Translations under genes and position numbers: made by a program
The notes under the pieces: generated by a model
The model's database searches: none
What the model saw: the letters and a program-made list of their open reading frames with translations, nothing else
What the model was told of the DNA's origin: nothing
Shown here: positions 35,077-43,992 of the stretch, one piece after another
How the letters are laid out: the number at the start of each line of letters is the position of its first letter
How positions within the stretch are numbered: position 1 is the first letter of the stretch
Source: an uncultured Thermomicrobiales bacterium
GTDB taxonomy: Bacteria; Chloroflexota; Chloroflexia; Thermomicrobiales; UBA6265
DNA: 57,785 bases
Assembly: GCA_902806345.1 (NCBI GenBank)
Contig: CADCWF010000320.1
Span: forward strand, 1 to 57,785
Reading direction: 5' to 3'

Positions 35077-35364
35077 CTAGCTGCCGGCGGTCGGGTCGGC
35101 CTCTTCGGGCGCGACATCCGGTGCCAGCAAGGTGCCGCCGGGGGTGCTGGCGAAGCCTTCGCTGCCGCCAGTGACGTCGGGCGTGAAGAGGCTGTCGGCG
35201 CGACGGCCCGACTCGGCCGGGGGCGTCATCGGGCCGAGCGCGGCGCCGCCGTCGGTGGAGACCGCGGCGCCGCCGGCGACGGCCGTGGTGCTGGCGGGTC
35301 CGCCGAGCCCAGCGCCCTGGTCCTCGGTCCCCTCGGTCAGGTCCTCGTTGTCGATCTCCGCCAT
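35077..35364 (-). CDS. Small acidic disordered protein, unknown
   Basis: A 95-residue protein from ATG 35364, preceded by AAGGAGCGAAGA, a good ribosome site. The sequence is strongly acidic and low in hydrophobics (MAEIDNEDLTEGTEDQGAG, then AAVSTDGGAALGPMTPPAES). No signal peptide, Cys or known motif. It is probably co-transcribed with the disordered gene downstream; similar composition suggests a shared role. Whether it folds on a partner cannot be seen. Confidence 0.6.
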   Translation of the reverse strand: MAEIDNEDLTEGTEDQGAGLGGPASTTAVAGGAAVSTDGGAALGPMTPPAESGRRADSLFTPDVTGGSEGFASTPGGTLLAPDVAPEEADPTAGS

Positions 35365-35695
35365 TCTTCGCTCCTTCGATGCCTGGTTGGATTGCCCGCT
35401 CCGGGAGGAGCCCGGACCGCTGGCAACGGGGACGCAACCGAGGTGCCACCGGACGGACTGGTGCGCGACGGCGCTACTCCCTGGCTGGTGCGTCGATGCC
35501 TGCCTCGACGTTGCCGACCCGCCTGGGGAGCCTCGACCCGGAGGTCTCTCCGTAGGTCTGACGACCGCTGGACCGAGCCGGGATTCCGCGATCTCCCGGA
35601 TGCGCCCGCAGGTGACGTCGACGATGCTGGACGCGTGGTGAACCTCAGATGGGCAGAACGGCGGCGGGGAGCCGACGGGGCGAGGGGAGGACCAG
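35365..35695. other. Divergent intergenic region
   Basis: About 330 bases between the disordered-protein genes and the FAD oxidase. No repeat copy or gene seen; GGGAGGACC just before 35696 is the oxidase ribosome site. Confidence 0.45.
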
Positions 35696-37291
35696 GTGAG
35701 CGAGGAGAACCGCGGCGCGGGACTGGATCATCTTCTTCGGCCCGAACGTCTCTCGCGGCGGCGGGTCGTCCGGGACGGAGCCGGCCTGCTCGCGGGCGGA
35801 ATGGCGCTCGTCGCCGAGGCTCGCCCTGGAACCGCGAGGTCGCTGGCGCCGGGCGCGTGCTTCGAACCGTCCGCGGCCCCGATCCTGGTCAACGACGTCC
35901 ACTCGGGGTTGAACGCCACCTGGGTCCACGGCATCGTCCGGCCGGCGTCCCTGGCGGCGATCCAAGAGGCGGTCCTGGGGGCAGGGCACACCGGGCGGGC
36001 GGTCAGCGTCGCGGGTGGGCGGCACGCGATGGGCGGGCAGCAGTTCGGCAGCGGTGCCGTCTTGCTCGACATGGGGTCGATGGACCGCGTCCTCGCCTTC
36101 GACCTGGAGGCGGGCGAGATCGAGGTCGAGGCCGGGATCCAGTGGCCGGAACTTGTTGCCTTCCTCGTCGAGACCCAGCGCGGTCGGGCTCGCCAGTGGT
36201 CCATCCGCCAGAAGCAGACCGGGGCCGACCGACTCAGCATCGGCGGCGCCGTCTCGGCCAACGTCCACGGCCGCGGGCTGGCGATGGCGCCGTTCGTCTC
36301 GGACGTCGTCTCCTTCACCCTGGTCGATGGCCAAGGGCAAATCCTCCGGTGCAGCCGGGAGGAGAACGCCGAGCTGTTCCGGCTCGCCGTCGGCGGCTAC
36401 GGGCTCTTCGGTGTCGTCGTCTCGGTTCGCCTGCGCCTCGCGCCGCGCCAGAAGCTGGAGCGGGTCGTCGAGGTGCGCGAGGTCGACGGGTTGATGGCGG
36501 CGTTCGAGCGACGGATCGCCGCGGGCTACCTCTACGGCGACTTCCAGTTCGCGATCGACCCGGCCTCCGACGACTTCCTGCGGAGCGGCGTCTTCTCCTG
36601 CTACCGGCCGGTGGACCCGGGCACGCCGATAGCGGTGACCCAGCGCGCGCTCTCGCGGACGGACTGGCAGGAGCTGATCGCGCTCGCCCACGTCGACAAG
36701 CGACGGGCGGTCGACGCCTACACCGCCCACTACCTGGCGACCTCCGGACAGCTCTACTGGTCCGACCTGCACCAAATGGCGGACTACGTCGACGGCTACC
36801 ACGCGGTGATCGATGAACGGCTCGGGGCGGCGGTCCCAGCGAGCGAGATGATCAGCGAGCTCTACGTGCCGCGCCCGTCGCTGGCGCGCTTCATGGAGGA
36901 GGTCCGCGCGGATTTCCGGGCGAACGCGGTCGACCTCATCTACGGCACGATCCGGCTGATCGAGCGGGACGACGAGACCTTTTTGGCTTGGGCCAGGGAG
37001 CCCTATGCGTGCGTCATCTTCAACCTGCATACGGTCCACGACGAGGTGGGCATCGCCCATTCGGCCGATGCCTTCCGGCGGCTGATCGACCGGGCGATTT
37101 CCCATGGCGGCAGCTACTACCTGACGTACCACCGGTGGGCGACGCGGCAGCAGGTCGAAGCGTGCTACCCGCGGTTCGCCGAGTTCCTCCAGCTGAAGCG
37201 CCGCTACGACCCGGATGAGCGGTTCCAGAACGACTGGTACCGCCACTACCGGGCGATGTTCGCGGACGGCATCGGTGTCAATCGTGCCTAG
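35696..37291 (+). CDS. Tat-exported FAD-linked oxidase (PCMH/aldonolactone oxidase-like)
   Basis: A 531-residue protein from GTG 35696, preceded by GGGGAGGACCAG. The N-terminus has a Tat-like motif (LSRRRVVRDGAGLLAGGMAL). An FAD-binding PCMH domain follows at about 70-260: GIVRPASLAAIQEAVLGAGHTGRAVSVAGGRHAMGGQQ, LLDMGSMDRVLAFDLEAGEIEVEAGIQWPEL, SIGGAVSANVHGRGLAMAPFVSDVV, FRLAVGGYGLFGVVVSVRLRL. The C-terminus (YYLTYHRWATRQQVEACYPRF, LKRRYDPDERFQNDWY) matches oxidases of the aldonolactone/sugar-oxidase group. The His in GGRHAMGG may anchor FAD covalently. The electron donor is unknown. Confidence 0.88.
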   Translation: MSEENRGAGLDHLLRPERLSRRRVVRDGAGLLAGGMALVAEARPGTARSLAPGACFEPSAAPILVNDVHSGLNATWVHGIVRPASLAAIQEAVLGAGHTGRAVSVAGGRHAMGGQQFGSGAVLLDMGSMDRVLAFDLEAGEIEVEAGIQWPELVAFLVETQRGRARQWSIRQKQTGADRLSIGGAVSANVHGRGLAMAPFVSDVVSFTLVDGQGQILRCSREENAELFRLAVGGYGLFGVVVSVRLRLAPRQKLERVVEVREVDGLMAAFERRIAAGYLYGDFQFAIDPASDDFLRSGVFSCYRPVDPGTPIAVTQRALSRTDWQELIALAHVDKRRAVDAYTAHYLATSGQLYWSDLHQMADYVDGYHAVIDERLGAAVPASEMISELYVPRPSLARFMEEVRADFRANAVDLIYGTIRLIERDDETFLAWAREPYACVIFNLHTVHDEVGIAHSADAFRRLIDRAISHGGSYYLTYHRWATRQQVEACYPRFAEFLQLKRRYDPDERFQNDWYRHYRAMFADGIGVNRA

Positions 37292-37454
37292 CGCAGTTGG
37301 ACCCGAGAATGGGATGGGGACGGCGAATCCTCGAGGAGCGCCGCCGAGGTTCGCCGTTGGGGAGGGGCCGCGGGCCAGTCGAAGAGGTCAGCAGGTGCCC
37401 GCTTGAGCTTTGGAGAACCCGGATTGGACCGGTCATGCGAGAAGGAGGAGTACC

Positions 37455-38684
37455 GTGTCCCGTTTGCGGACGGTCGTCGCCTTGGCGTTCCTGTCAGCTC
37501 TTGCTCCATGGCTGGCAGGGGCGACCGGGAGACCGGTCTTGGTCACCGCGGCGACTCCTCAACCTGGGGGAGAGACGAACCCGTTCTACGAGCTGCCATC
37601 GCCACTGCCGCCGGGACAACCAGGCGCGTTGCTTCGGTCGGAGCCCATGGCCGCCCCACCGGGTGTCAAAGCCCGGCGCATCCTCTATCGATCGACTGGT
37701 CTCGATGGGGAGCAGGTCGTTGTCTCCGGCGCGGTCTTCGCTCCGGAGCGGGAACCGCCACCGCGAGGATTCCCGGTCCTCGCGGTGGGGCATAACACCA
37801 CCGGCGTGGCCCCAGCCTGCGCGCCGTCGCTCGACCCGTTCGAGCCATTGCCTGGGGCGGATGCGGCCTTCTACCAAGAGCAGGTGGAGGAGTTCGTCGA
37901 CGCAGGGTTCGCCGCCGTCGCTACGGACTACCGAGGGCTGGGAGCTCCAGCCGACGTCCATCCGTATCTCGTCGGAGAGGCCGCGGCCTACGACGTGCTC
38001 GACGCCGCCCGTGCTTCGCGGTACGTCCCCGGGCTTTTGCTCCGTCCCGAGACCATCCTATGGGGTCACTCGCAGGGGGGACACGCGGCCGCGTGGGCGG
38101 GCCAGGTGGTTGCGGACTACGCTCCGGACCTGCAGGTAATCGGGGTCGTCCTTGCCGCACCGGCTGCCCAACCCGCGGCACTCGTCGCGGCGGCGACGAG
38201 GGATCTTTCCGCCGAAACGCCGTTGACGGGCTACGTGGCGTCGTTGGCATACACGTGGGAGATCGTGTTCCCTGGTCTCGCCTCGGCGCCCGCGCTCCGG
38301 CCGGCCGGTCGAGCCTTGGCGCAGATCATTTCCAGGCAGTGCATCTGGACCGTGTCCTCGGCCTACGCCGACGGGCCGCTGGGCGACTATCTCGACCCGG
38401 AGGTCTTCTCGACCGAGACCTGGGCTGGGTTGCTCGAGCGCAATGCGGCCGGCGGATCACCCGTCAAATCGCCGGTGTTGGTCGTACAGGGTACGGACGA
38501 CCCACTCGTGCCGAGCGCGGCGACGCGGGCCTTCGTCCGCAAGCTCTGCCACAACGGAACGAGCGTTCGGTTGAATCTCTATCCAGAAGTCGGACACGGT
38601 GGGGTCATCCGCACCGCAATGCCCGACATCCTCGTTTGGGCCGGCGATCGGCTCTCCAGAACACCGGCAGGTTCGACCTGTTGA
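37455..38684 (+). CDS. Secreted lipase-like alpha/beta hydrolase
   Basis: About 409 residues. GTG 37455 follows AAGGAGG and begins a signal peptide (SRLRTVVALAFLSALAPWL, cleavage near VTAATP). The domain matches secretory-lipase-type hydrolases: FPVLAVGHNTTGVAPACAPS early, AVATDYRGLGAPADVHPYLVGE, the nucleophile elbow ILWGHSQGGHAAAWAGQ, the Asp in VVQGTDDPLVPSAATRAF and the His in YPEVGHGGVI, so the Ser-Asp-His triad is intact. The natural ester is unknown. The frame is open 45 bases upstream from a TTG, but the ribosome site decides for 37455. It converges on the FAD enzyme at 38731 with 46 bases between. Confidence 0.88.
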   Translation: MSRLRTVVALAFLSALAPWLAGATGRPVLVTAATPQPGGETNPFYELPSPLPPGQPGALLRSEPMAAPPGVKARRILYRSTGLDGEQVVVSGAVFAPEREPPPRGFPVLAVGHNTTGVAPACAPSLDPFEPLPGADAAFYQEQVEEFVDAGFAAVATDYRGLGAPADVHPYLVGEAAAYDVLDAARASRYVPGLLLRPETILWGHSQGGHAAAWAGQVVADYAPDLQVIGVVLAAPAAQPAALVAAATRDLSAETPLTGYVASLAYTWEIVFPGLASAPALRPAGRALAQIISRQCIWTVSSAYADGPLGDYLDPEVFSTETWAGLLERNAAGGSPVKSPVLVVQGTDDPLVPSAATRAFVRKLCHNGTSVRLNLYPEVGHGGVIRTAMPDILVWAGDRLSRTPAGSTC

Positions 38685-38730
38685 CGACGAGAGGGGAGAT
38701 CGGACGGAGGGATCGGAGGCAGGGCACTGG

Positions 38731-40113
38731 CTAATGCCGCCCCAGCCTTTCAACGAGGCTTGACCCGCTCGGCGCCACCCCTGTCCGCGTCGCCTCGCGG
38801 TCGAGCCTGGCAAACCCTTCCTGGACGAAGCGGATGCCGGCCCAGCGCAACGGCTCCGGTTCCCAGCGCGGGGAGCGGTGGTTGACCGAAGGCAGCGCCG
38901 TCAGCGCCGAGGGGGTGGCGGTGATGAGGTCAGCCAGGACGCGGCCGGAGAGGTTCGCCGTCGAGACCCCGGAGCCGGTGTAGCCGTAGGCGCCAGCGAT
39001 GCCGCGGTCGGCGTGGAAGAAGGTCGTCGGCATCCAGTCGCGCGGCATCCCGAGGGGGCCCCCCCAGGCGTGGGAGAAGCCGATCCCCTTCAAGGAGGGG
39101 AACCAGGCCTCGACCATGCTCCGCAACATGGCGTGGGTCGGCTCGTGCCGGTCCTGGGCGTCGGTGATCCGGGAACCGCGCTGGTAGGGGGCGCCCCGAC
39201 CGCCGAAGAGGATGCGGCCGTCGGCGGTGCGCTGGAGGTAGTCGACCGAGTAGCGGGACGAGGCGACCAACTCCCGGCCCGCCCAGCCGATCTCCGCCCA
39301 GCGCTCCTCCGGGATCGGCTCGGTCAGCACGATCAGGGAGTACATCGGGACGAGTGCCCGCCGCAGCCGGGCGAGGCGCGAGAGGTACGCCTCGCCGGCC
39401 AACACCAGCGTCTTGGCGGCGACATCGCCGTAGGGGGTGAGGAAGCGCGGCTTCGGGCCGGGGACGTAGTCTTCCACGTTGGTCCGCTCGTAGATCGTGG
39501 CGCCCCGCCGCTCGACGGCTCGGGCCAGTCCCCGGACCAGCTTGCCGGGGTGGATGACCGCGCCGTGTGGCGAGAAGAGACCGGCTTCGACATCGGTAAC
39601 GCGGACCCTCTCGGCAACCTCCTCGGGGGAGAGCAACCGGTAGTGCTCGCCGAGGCCGAGCGCCTGGGCCGTCTCGTAGGCGCCGGTGATGGCGGGGAGC
39701 TCGTGGCGGCCGCGGGCGAGGCGGAGGGCACCGCTCATCAGGAAGCCGCAGCCGATCCCCTCGGCGGCGTCGACCCGGCCGACCTCGTCGACCGACTCGT
39801 GCATCGCCTTCGAGACCGCCCGCGCGGCCTCCGGCCCGAACCGCTCGCGCAGACGGCCGAGGGTGACCGGGAAGCCGGGGTAGCACCAGCCACCGTTGCG
39901 GCCGGAGGCGCCATAGCCGGCGATCTCCGCTTCGACGAGCGCGATCTTGAGCGAGGGGTCGCGCTGCTGGAGGTAGTAGGCGGTCCAGAGCCCGGTGAAG
40001 CCGGCGCCGAGGATGGCGACGTCGACCTCGGTCGAGCCGGCGAGGGGCGGCCGGGGGGTGAGGTCATCGCCGCAGGTTTCGAGCCAGTAGCTGTAGGTGC
40101 GGTAGTCCTTCAT
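38731..40113 (-). CDS. FAD-dependent oxidoreductase (DAO/PuuB-like), copy 2
   Basis: A 460-residue paralogue of the enzyme at 11996-13381. The first 45 residues (MKDYRTYSYWLETCGDDL, then VDVAILGAGFTGLWTAYYL) are nearly identical to copy 1, and the remainder is clearly homologous (EAEIAGYGASGRNGGWCYPG, YLQRTADGRILFGGRGAPY, YGYTGSGVSTANLSGR). It probably oxidises an amine. Its position four genes before a polyamine-type ABC importer and next to a peptidase-like amidohydrolase suggests amine use, but this is inference. ATG 40113 is preceded by AAGGAG at a long spacing. Confidence 0.88.
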   Translation of the reverse strand: MKDYRTYSYWLETCGDDLTPRPPLAGSTEVDVAILGAGFTGLWTAYYLQQRDPSLKIALVEAEIAGYGASGRNGGWCYPGFPVTLGRLRERFGPEAARAVSKAMHESVDEVGRVDAAEGIGCGFLMSGALRLARGRHELPAITGAYETAQALGLGEHYRLLSPEEVAERVRVTDVEAGLFSPHGAVIHPGKLVRGLARAVERRGATIYERTNVEDYVPGPKPRFLTPYGDVAAKTLVLAGEAYLSRLARLRRALVPMYSLIVLTEPIPEERWAEIGWAGRELVASSRYSVDYLQRTADGRILFGGRGAPYQRGSRITDAQDRHEPTHAMLRSMVEAWFPSLKGIGFSHAWGGPLGMPRDWMPTTFFHADRGIAGAYGYTGSGVSTANLSGRVLADLITATPSALTALPSVNHRSPRWEPEPLRWAGIRFVQEGFARLDREATRTGVAPSGSSLVERLGRH

Positions 40114-40282
40114 GCCGGAGTGGTGTCTCCTTGGCGGTTGAACGATGGTCTCCTATCAGGAGTATGGTATCTGCCGGACGTCAAGGAACGATCGAGCAAT
40201 CGGTGCGCCAGGGTGAACGGAACGCGGTGTTCCTGCATCCCCCGACGTCCCGCGTCCCCCTCGGGCGCCCCGCGCACCCCCC

Positions 40283-40361
40283 CGTCATCCCGAGCGAAGC
40301 CGAGGGATATCGTTCCTGAGCGGCTATCGACGAGATCCCTCGGCTTCGCTCGGGATGACGG
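40283..40361. repeat. 79-bp palindromic repeat (GTCATCCCGA type), copy 2
   Basis: Arms CGTCATCCCGAGCGAAGCCG and CGGCTTCGCTCGGGATGACG are exact complements. The length matches copy 1 at 1771-1849. It is between two minus-strand genes, the GIY-YIG gene and FAD copy 2. Confidence 0.85.
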
Positions 40362-40372
40362 AGGCGGCAGGA

Positions 40373-40636
40373 TCACGTCGACCTGGTCGCCGCCAAGTCG
40401 TTCCAATCTGGGGTGCTTTTCTCGATCAGCGTCGCCTTCTTCTCTCGTCGCCAGCCTTTGAGTTGCTTCTCGCGGGAAATGGCGTCCCTCGGCGAAGCGA
40501 ACTCCTCGACGTAGACGAGGTGCTCGATTCGGTAGCGGGAGGTGAAACCTGAACCGGATCCCCGACTGTGCTCCACCACGCGCCGCTCAAGGCCATTGGT
40601 GACGCCGATGTAGAGCGTATCGGAGCGGTTGGTCAT
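40373..40636 (-). pseudogene. GIY-YIG nuclease family gene, apparently 5'-truncated
   Basis: From ATG 40636 the frame gives an 87-residue protein: MTNRSDTLYIGVTNGLERR with the YIG part, then HSRGSGSGFTSRY, HLVYVEEFASPRDAISREKQLKGWRREKK and DWNDLA, all typical of the small UvrC-like GIY-YIG family. The family normally begins with a first strand such as YYVYIL directly before TNR. Upstream in frame the codons read ATG AAG CCG ATG TAG GTC TCC ATC, so a TAG at 40646-40648 stands where a Tyr codon is expected. The shortened product lacks the GIY half and is probably inactive, unless the TAG is a sequencing error. Confidence 0.7.
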
Positions 40637-40682
40637 GATGGAGACCTACATCGGCTTCATGAGGGAAGCTCTCTCTACCTGC

Positions 40683-42305
40683 CTATGTCAGCCTCTCCCG
40701 TGCCTCCGGGTTGGGCGTCGGCAGCCACCACTCCTCGCCGCGCTCGGTGGTGACGTACTCGGGCCAGCGGAGGTCGATCGGGGGGAAGAAGTCGACCGGA
40801 AGCAGGGGGGCGACCCACTTGTTGCCTCCGATGCCACCGCCGGTGCGCTCGACGAACTCGGCCTTGGCCCGGGCCAACTCGGCTGGCTGCTCGATCAGGT
40901 CCAAGGCGGTGCCGGCGATCGTCTTCGCCGCCAGGAAGAGGCCCGGGTCGACGATTTCGGCCCGGCCGCCCATCGCGTTGTAGGACCAGGCCGGGTACTG
41001 GTAGCCGGGGGAGGGCGGGCGTAGCGTCGGCCGCCCGGTGTAGATGCGGACCGTTGGCGCGTGCCAGGTGTAGTCGACGTAGTCGTCGGAGGTGAAGTTC
41101 TTCTGCCACTCCGGCAGCAGCGTCCGCGTCGCCGCCTCGTACTCCCGGGGCGGGGTGAGTTTCTCGTAGGTGGGGGAGAAGGGCTCGGCCATCGGCTCCA
41201 GACCGAGGGCTTGCTGGAGGTCCCGGCCGAACTGCTTGGCCTCGGCGGAGAAGGTCGGGGCGCCGACGAGCTCCATGTTGCGGTAGGTGAGGTCGGCCAG
41301 GGCGTTGTTGGCGAGGCCGACCCGGGTCTTGGTCACCCACTGGACCCAGGCCTGGCAACCGGTGGCGGCGGCGGCCGCCTTGGCGTTGTTCTCCAGCACC
41401 CGCCAGATCCGCTCCTGGATATCGAGTTGGGGCGAGCGCCACGAATACTGAATCTGGGCGATCCGCGGCGGCAGGTTGTCGGCGGTGGCGTCACCGGCGG
41501 CCAGGACGAACTCGTTGAGCGTCCAGGTGCCGGTGTGGGGGAACATCGCCTCCTTGGTGTACTTGGTTGTGGTGTACATCAGGCAGAGGGCATCGATGGC
41601 GCCGGGGCAGCGGGCGGTGATGTGAGACGAGGCGGCGCTGTCCGTCATCGCGCTCGGCGACTGACCGAGCTCGGCCCATTTTTCGGGCTCGGCGCACTCG
41701 AAGGTGAAGACCGCGCTCCAGTAGGAGCCGCAGTGGGTCTCCCAGAGCGTCGTGTTGGCGTTCATCGGGTGGTAGGAGAGGAAGGCGTCGGCGCCGTCGT
41801 AGTAGCCCTTGGCGGCGTGGACCGGCTTCGAGCCGCAGACCTTCTCCGCCGGCTCCCCGAAGAAGCGGAGGGTGCCGGCCAGGCCGTGCCGCTCCATCGC
41901 CACCTTGGCGCCGAGGACGCCGGCCAGGGCGCCGACGCCGAGCATCGAGTGGGGGTCGGTGTGGCCGGCGGCGTAGGGGTGGAGGCCGGCCCGCGGCTGC
42001 TGGTAGGGCACGGGTTCCTGCGAGCTGGCTGGGGTCGCGTCGTATTCGGCGTAGGAGCCGATGACGGGGCCGTCGCCGTTGCCGGAGACCCAGGTGGCGG
42101 CGAAGGCGGTCGGCATGCCACTGCTGCCCTCCTCGACTTCGAACCCCTCGGCCCGGAGCAGTTCGACGTAAGCGCGGGCCGACCGGTACTCCCGCCAGGC
42201 GGGCTCGGCGTAGCGCCAGATCTCGAGGTCGAACGCCGAGAGGCGCTCCCGGTTGTCGTCGATCCAGGCGTGAGCGAAGCGTTTCGCCTCCGACTGCGAG
42301 GTCAT
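40683..42305 (-). CDS. M20-family amidohydrolase/aminoacylase-like peptidase (AbgB-like)
   Basis: About 540 residues from ATG 42305, preceded by GGGGAGG. It has M20/AbgB features: an early WRYAEPAWREYRSARAYVELLRAEGFEVEEG segment, the metal-site Asp in IGSYAEYDATP, HTDPHSMLGVGALAGVLGAK, the Glu in FFGEPAEKVCGSKPVHAAKGYYDGADAFL, YSWRSPQLD and the C-terminal YNAMGGRAEIVDPGLFLAAKTIAGTALDLI. Such enzymes hydrolyse amide bonds in N-acyl amino acids or aminobenzoyl-glutamate. The gene diverges from the polyamine-type binding protein gene, so a link to amine metabolism is possible. Confidence 0.87.
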   Translation of the reverse strand: MTSQSEAKRFAHAWIDDNRERLSAFDLEIWRYAEPAWREYRSARAYVELLRAEGFEVEEGSSGMPTAFAATWVSGNGDGPVIGSYAEYDATPASSQEPVPYQQPRAGLHPYAAGHTDPHSMLGVGALAGVLGAKVAMERHGLAGTLRFFGEPAEKVCGSKPVHAAKGYYDGADAFLSYHPMNANTTLWETHCGSYWSAVFTFECAEPEKWAELGQSPSAMTDSAASSHITARCPGAIDALCLMYTTTKYTKEAMFPHTGTWTLNEFVLAAGDATADNLPPRIAQIQYSWRSPQLDIQERIWRVLENNAKAAAAATGCQAWVQWVTKTRVGLANNALADLTYRNMELVGAPTFSAEAKQFGRDLQQALGLEPMAEPFSPTYEKLTPPREYEAATRTLLPEWQKNFTSDDYVDYTWHAPTVRIYTGRPTLRPPSPGYQYPAWSYNAMGGRAEIVDPGLFLAAKTIAGTALDLIEQPAELARAKAEFVERTGGGIGGNKWVAPLLPVDFFPPIDLRWPEYVTTERGEEWWLPTPNPEARERLT

Positions 42306-42618
42306 CGGTTCCTCCCCGTTCGCTGGTGTCCCGCCGCGGCCATGACCGGCATTGTAGACGGGTCCGACGGTGTGGCCGGGCTCGTCCGCCTTGTCCGGCA
42401 CCTCCTCCGGTTGCGGCGGCATGGCGGACAAGAGGCAGTCGATTGTTGACACGAGCGGACCCCTCCGGTAGCGTGCCCGCGAGACCGACGCCAAACTGAG
42501 CGCCCGTGCCCCGCCCCCGGCACAGACGAGTCCTTCCAGCGATCGCGGACCCCCTGGAGCGGTGGCGGCGAGGCGGCGGCGGCGGATCGATCGGCGAGAC
42601 GAACGATGGAGGCCCGAG

Positions 42619-43827
42619 ATGGTCGAACGGACCCGAGACCGCGACCCGTTGGCGTTCCTGAGTGGCCAGGGCGCGATGCGCCGCCGGATGCTGCGCGACC
42701 TCGACGCGATGAGCCGACGCGGCCTCTTGAAGATTGGTGCTGGAGCTGCGGGGGCGGGCCTGCTTTCCCGCGTTTGCGCCGGGCGGGTCGCCGCCCAAGG
42801 GACCCCGAGTGCCGGGGCGATGCCGGAGTTCGGCGAGATCCCCGAGGCGCTGATGGGCTCCGGCGAGGTGCGGATGTCCGGCTGGGGCGGCGCGATGCTC
42901 GAGGCGCAGCGGGTCGCCTACATCGAGCCGTTCCAGGAGCTGACTGGGATCACCGTCGTCGTCGCCGACCAGCAGCCCGATACCTCCAAGGTCAAGGCGA
43001 TGGTCGACACCGGCAACATCGAGTACGACGTCGCCCAGATGGACCGCTCCGACATCATCCGCCTCGCGCCGGAAGCCGACTACTGGGAGGAGGTCGATTA
43101 CTCGCTCTTCGACACGGAGAACATCGACGAGGGGCGGCGCTACACCTACAGCGTCGACATGCTGCCCTATGCCTGGGTCATCGGCTACCGCACCGATACC
43201 TTCCCCGAGGGACCGCAGGACCAGGCCGACTTCTTCGACCCCGCCGCGTTCCCCGGCCCGCGCTCGACGACGAGCGGCAGCGGCGCCCTCAACCCGTTCC
43301 TGGAGGCGGCGCTGCTGGCCGACGGGGTGCCGATGGGCGAGCTCTACCCGCTGGACATCGAGCGGGCGTTCGCCAAGATGTCGGAGATCCGGTCGGAGGT
43401 CGTCCAGTTCTGGGAGGCCGGCGCCGAACCGGCGCAGATGCTTGCCGACAACGAGGCGGTCCTGGTCCACGCCTGGAACGGGCGGATCGCGGCCATCCAG
43501 GCGGAGGGCTCGCCGGCGGCGATCACCTGGAACGAGGGGATGCTGGCGACCGATGTCTGGGCGGTGCCGAAGGGGTCGCCGAACGCCGAGAACGCCCAGA
43601 AGTTCATGGCCTTCACGACGCTGCCGGTGTCCCAGGCCCGGCTCTCGATGCAGATCCCCTACGGCTTCGTCAACAACGCCTCCGCCGAGATGATCCCGGC
43701 CGAGCGGTTGGCCGAGCTGCCGACCTCGCCCGAGTACGCCGAGCAGTTGTTCGTCCGGGATATCGCCTGGTGGGTCGAGAACTCCGAGGCGGTGGTCAAT
43801 CGCTGGAACGAGTGGTTGCTGGAATAA
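42619..43827 (+). CDS. potD: Spermidine/putrescine-type ABC substrate-binding protein (PotD-like)
   Basis: A 402-residue exported binding protein. ATG 42619 follows GGAGG. A Tat-like signal (MSRRGLLKIGAGAAGAGLLS) is preceded by about 35 extra residues, so translation might begin further in. The mature part is a type II binding fold of the PotD/PotF group: VRMSGWGGAMLEAQRVAYIEPFQELTGITVVV, NIEYDVAQMDRSDIIRLA, YAWVIGYRTDTFPE, AVLVHAWNGRIAAIQAEGSP and WAVPKGSPNAENAQKFMAF. It begins a potD-A-B-C operon. The ligand is probably a polyamine, based on family. A repeat element lies between it and potA. Confidence 0.87.
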   Translation: MVERTRDRDPLAFLSGQGAMRRRMLRDLDAMSRRGLLKIGAGAAGAGLLSRVCAGRVAAQGTPSAGAMPEFGEIPEALMGSGEVRMSGWGGAMLEAQRVAYIEPFQELTGITVVVADQQPDTSKVKAMVDTGNIEYDVAQMDRSDIIRLAPEADYWEEVDYSLFDTENIDEGRRYTYSVDMLPYAWVIGYRTDTFPEGPQDQADFFDPAAFPGPRSTTSGSGALNPFLEAALLADGVPMGELYPLDIERAFAKMSEIRSEVVQFWEAGAEPAQMLADNEAVLVHAWNGRIAAIQAEGSPAAITWNEGMLATDVWAVPKGSPNAENAQKFMAFTTLPVSQARLSMQIPYGFVNNASAEMIPAERLAELPTSPEYAEQLFVRDIAWWVENSEAVVNRWNEWLLE

Positions 43828-43933
43828 CTCGGATTCTTCGATGAGTGTCGCGTTCTCCACCGCGAGTCCTCACGTCCAGTCCGTCTCCCGGCAAGAGATG
43901 GGAGTGGGAGAGACGTTGCCGGCGAACGCGAAG

Positions 43934-43975
43934 CCCTCACCACCGGCCCCTCTCCCGATGCACGGGAGAGGGGAG
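43934..43975 (+). repeat. CCCTCACCCC palindromic element, copy I
   Basis: CCCTCACCACCGGCC then CCTCTCCCGATGCACGGGAGAGGGG. It lies 106 bases after the potD stop and 17 bases before the potA start, in the orientation of the operon. Confidence 0.85.
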
Positions 43976-43992
43976 AACGGTTCCCACTTGCC

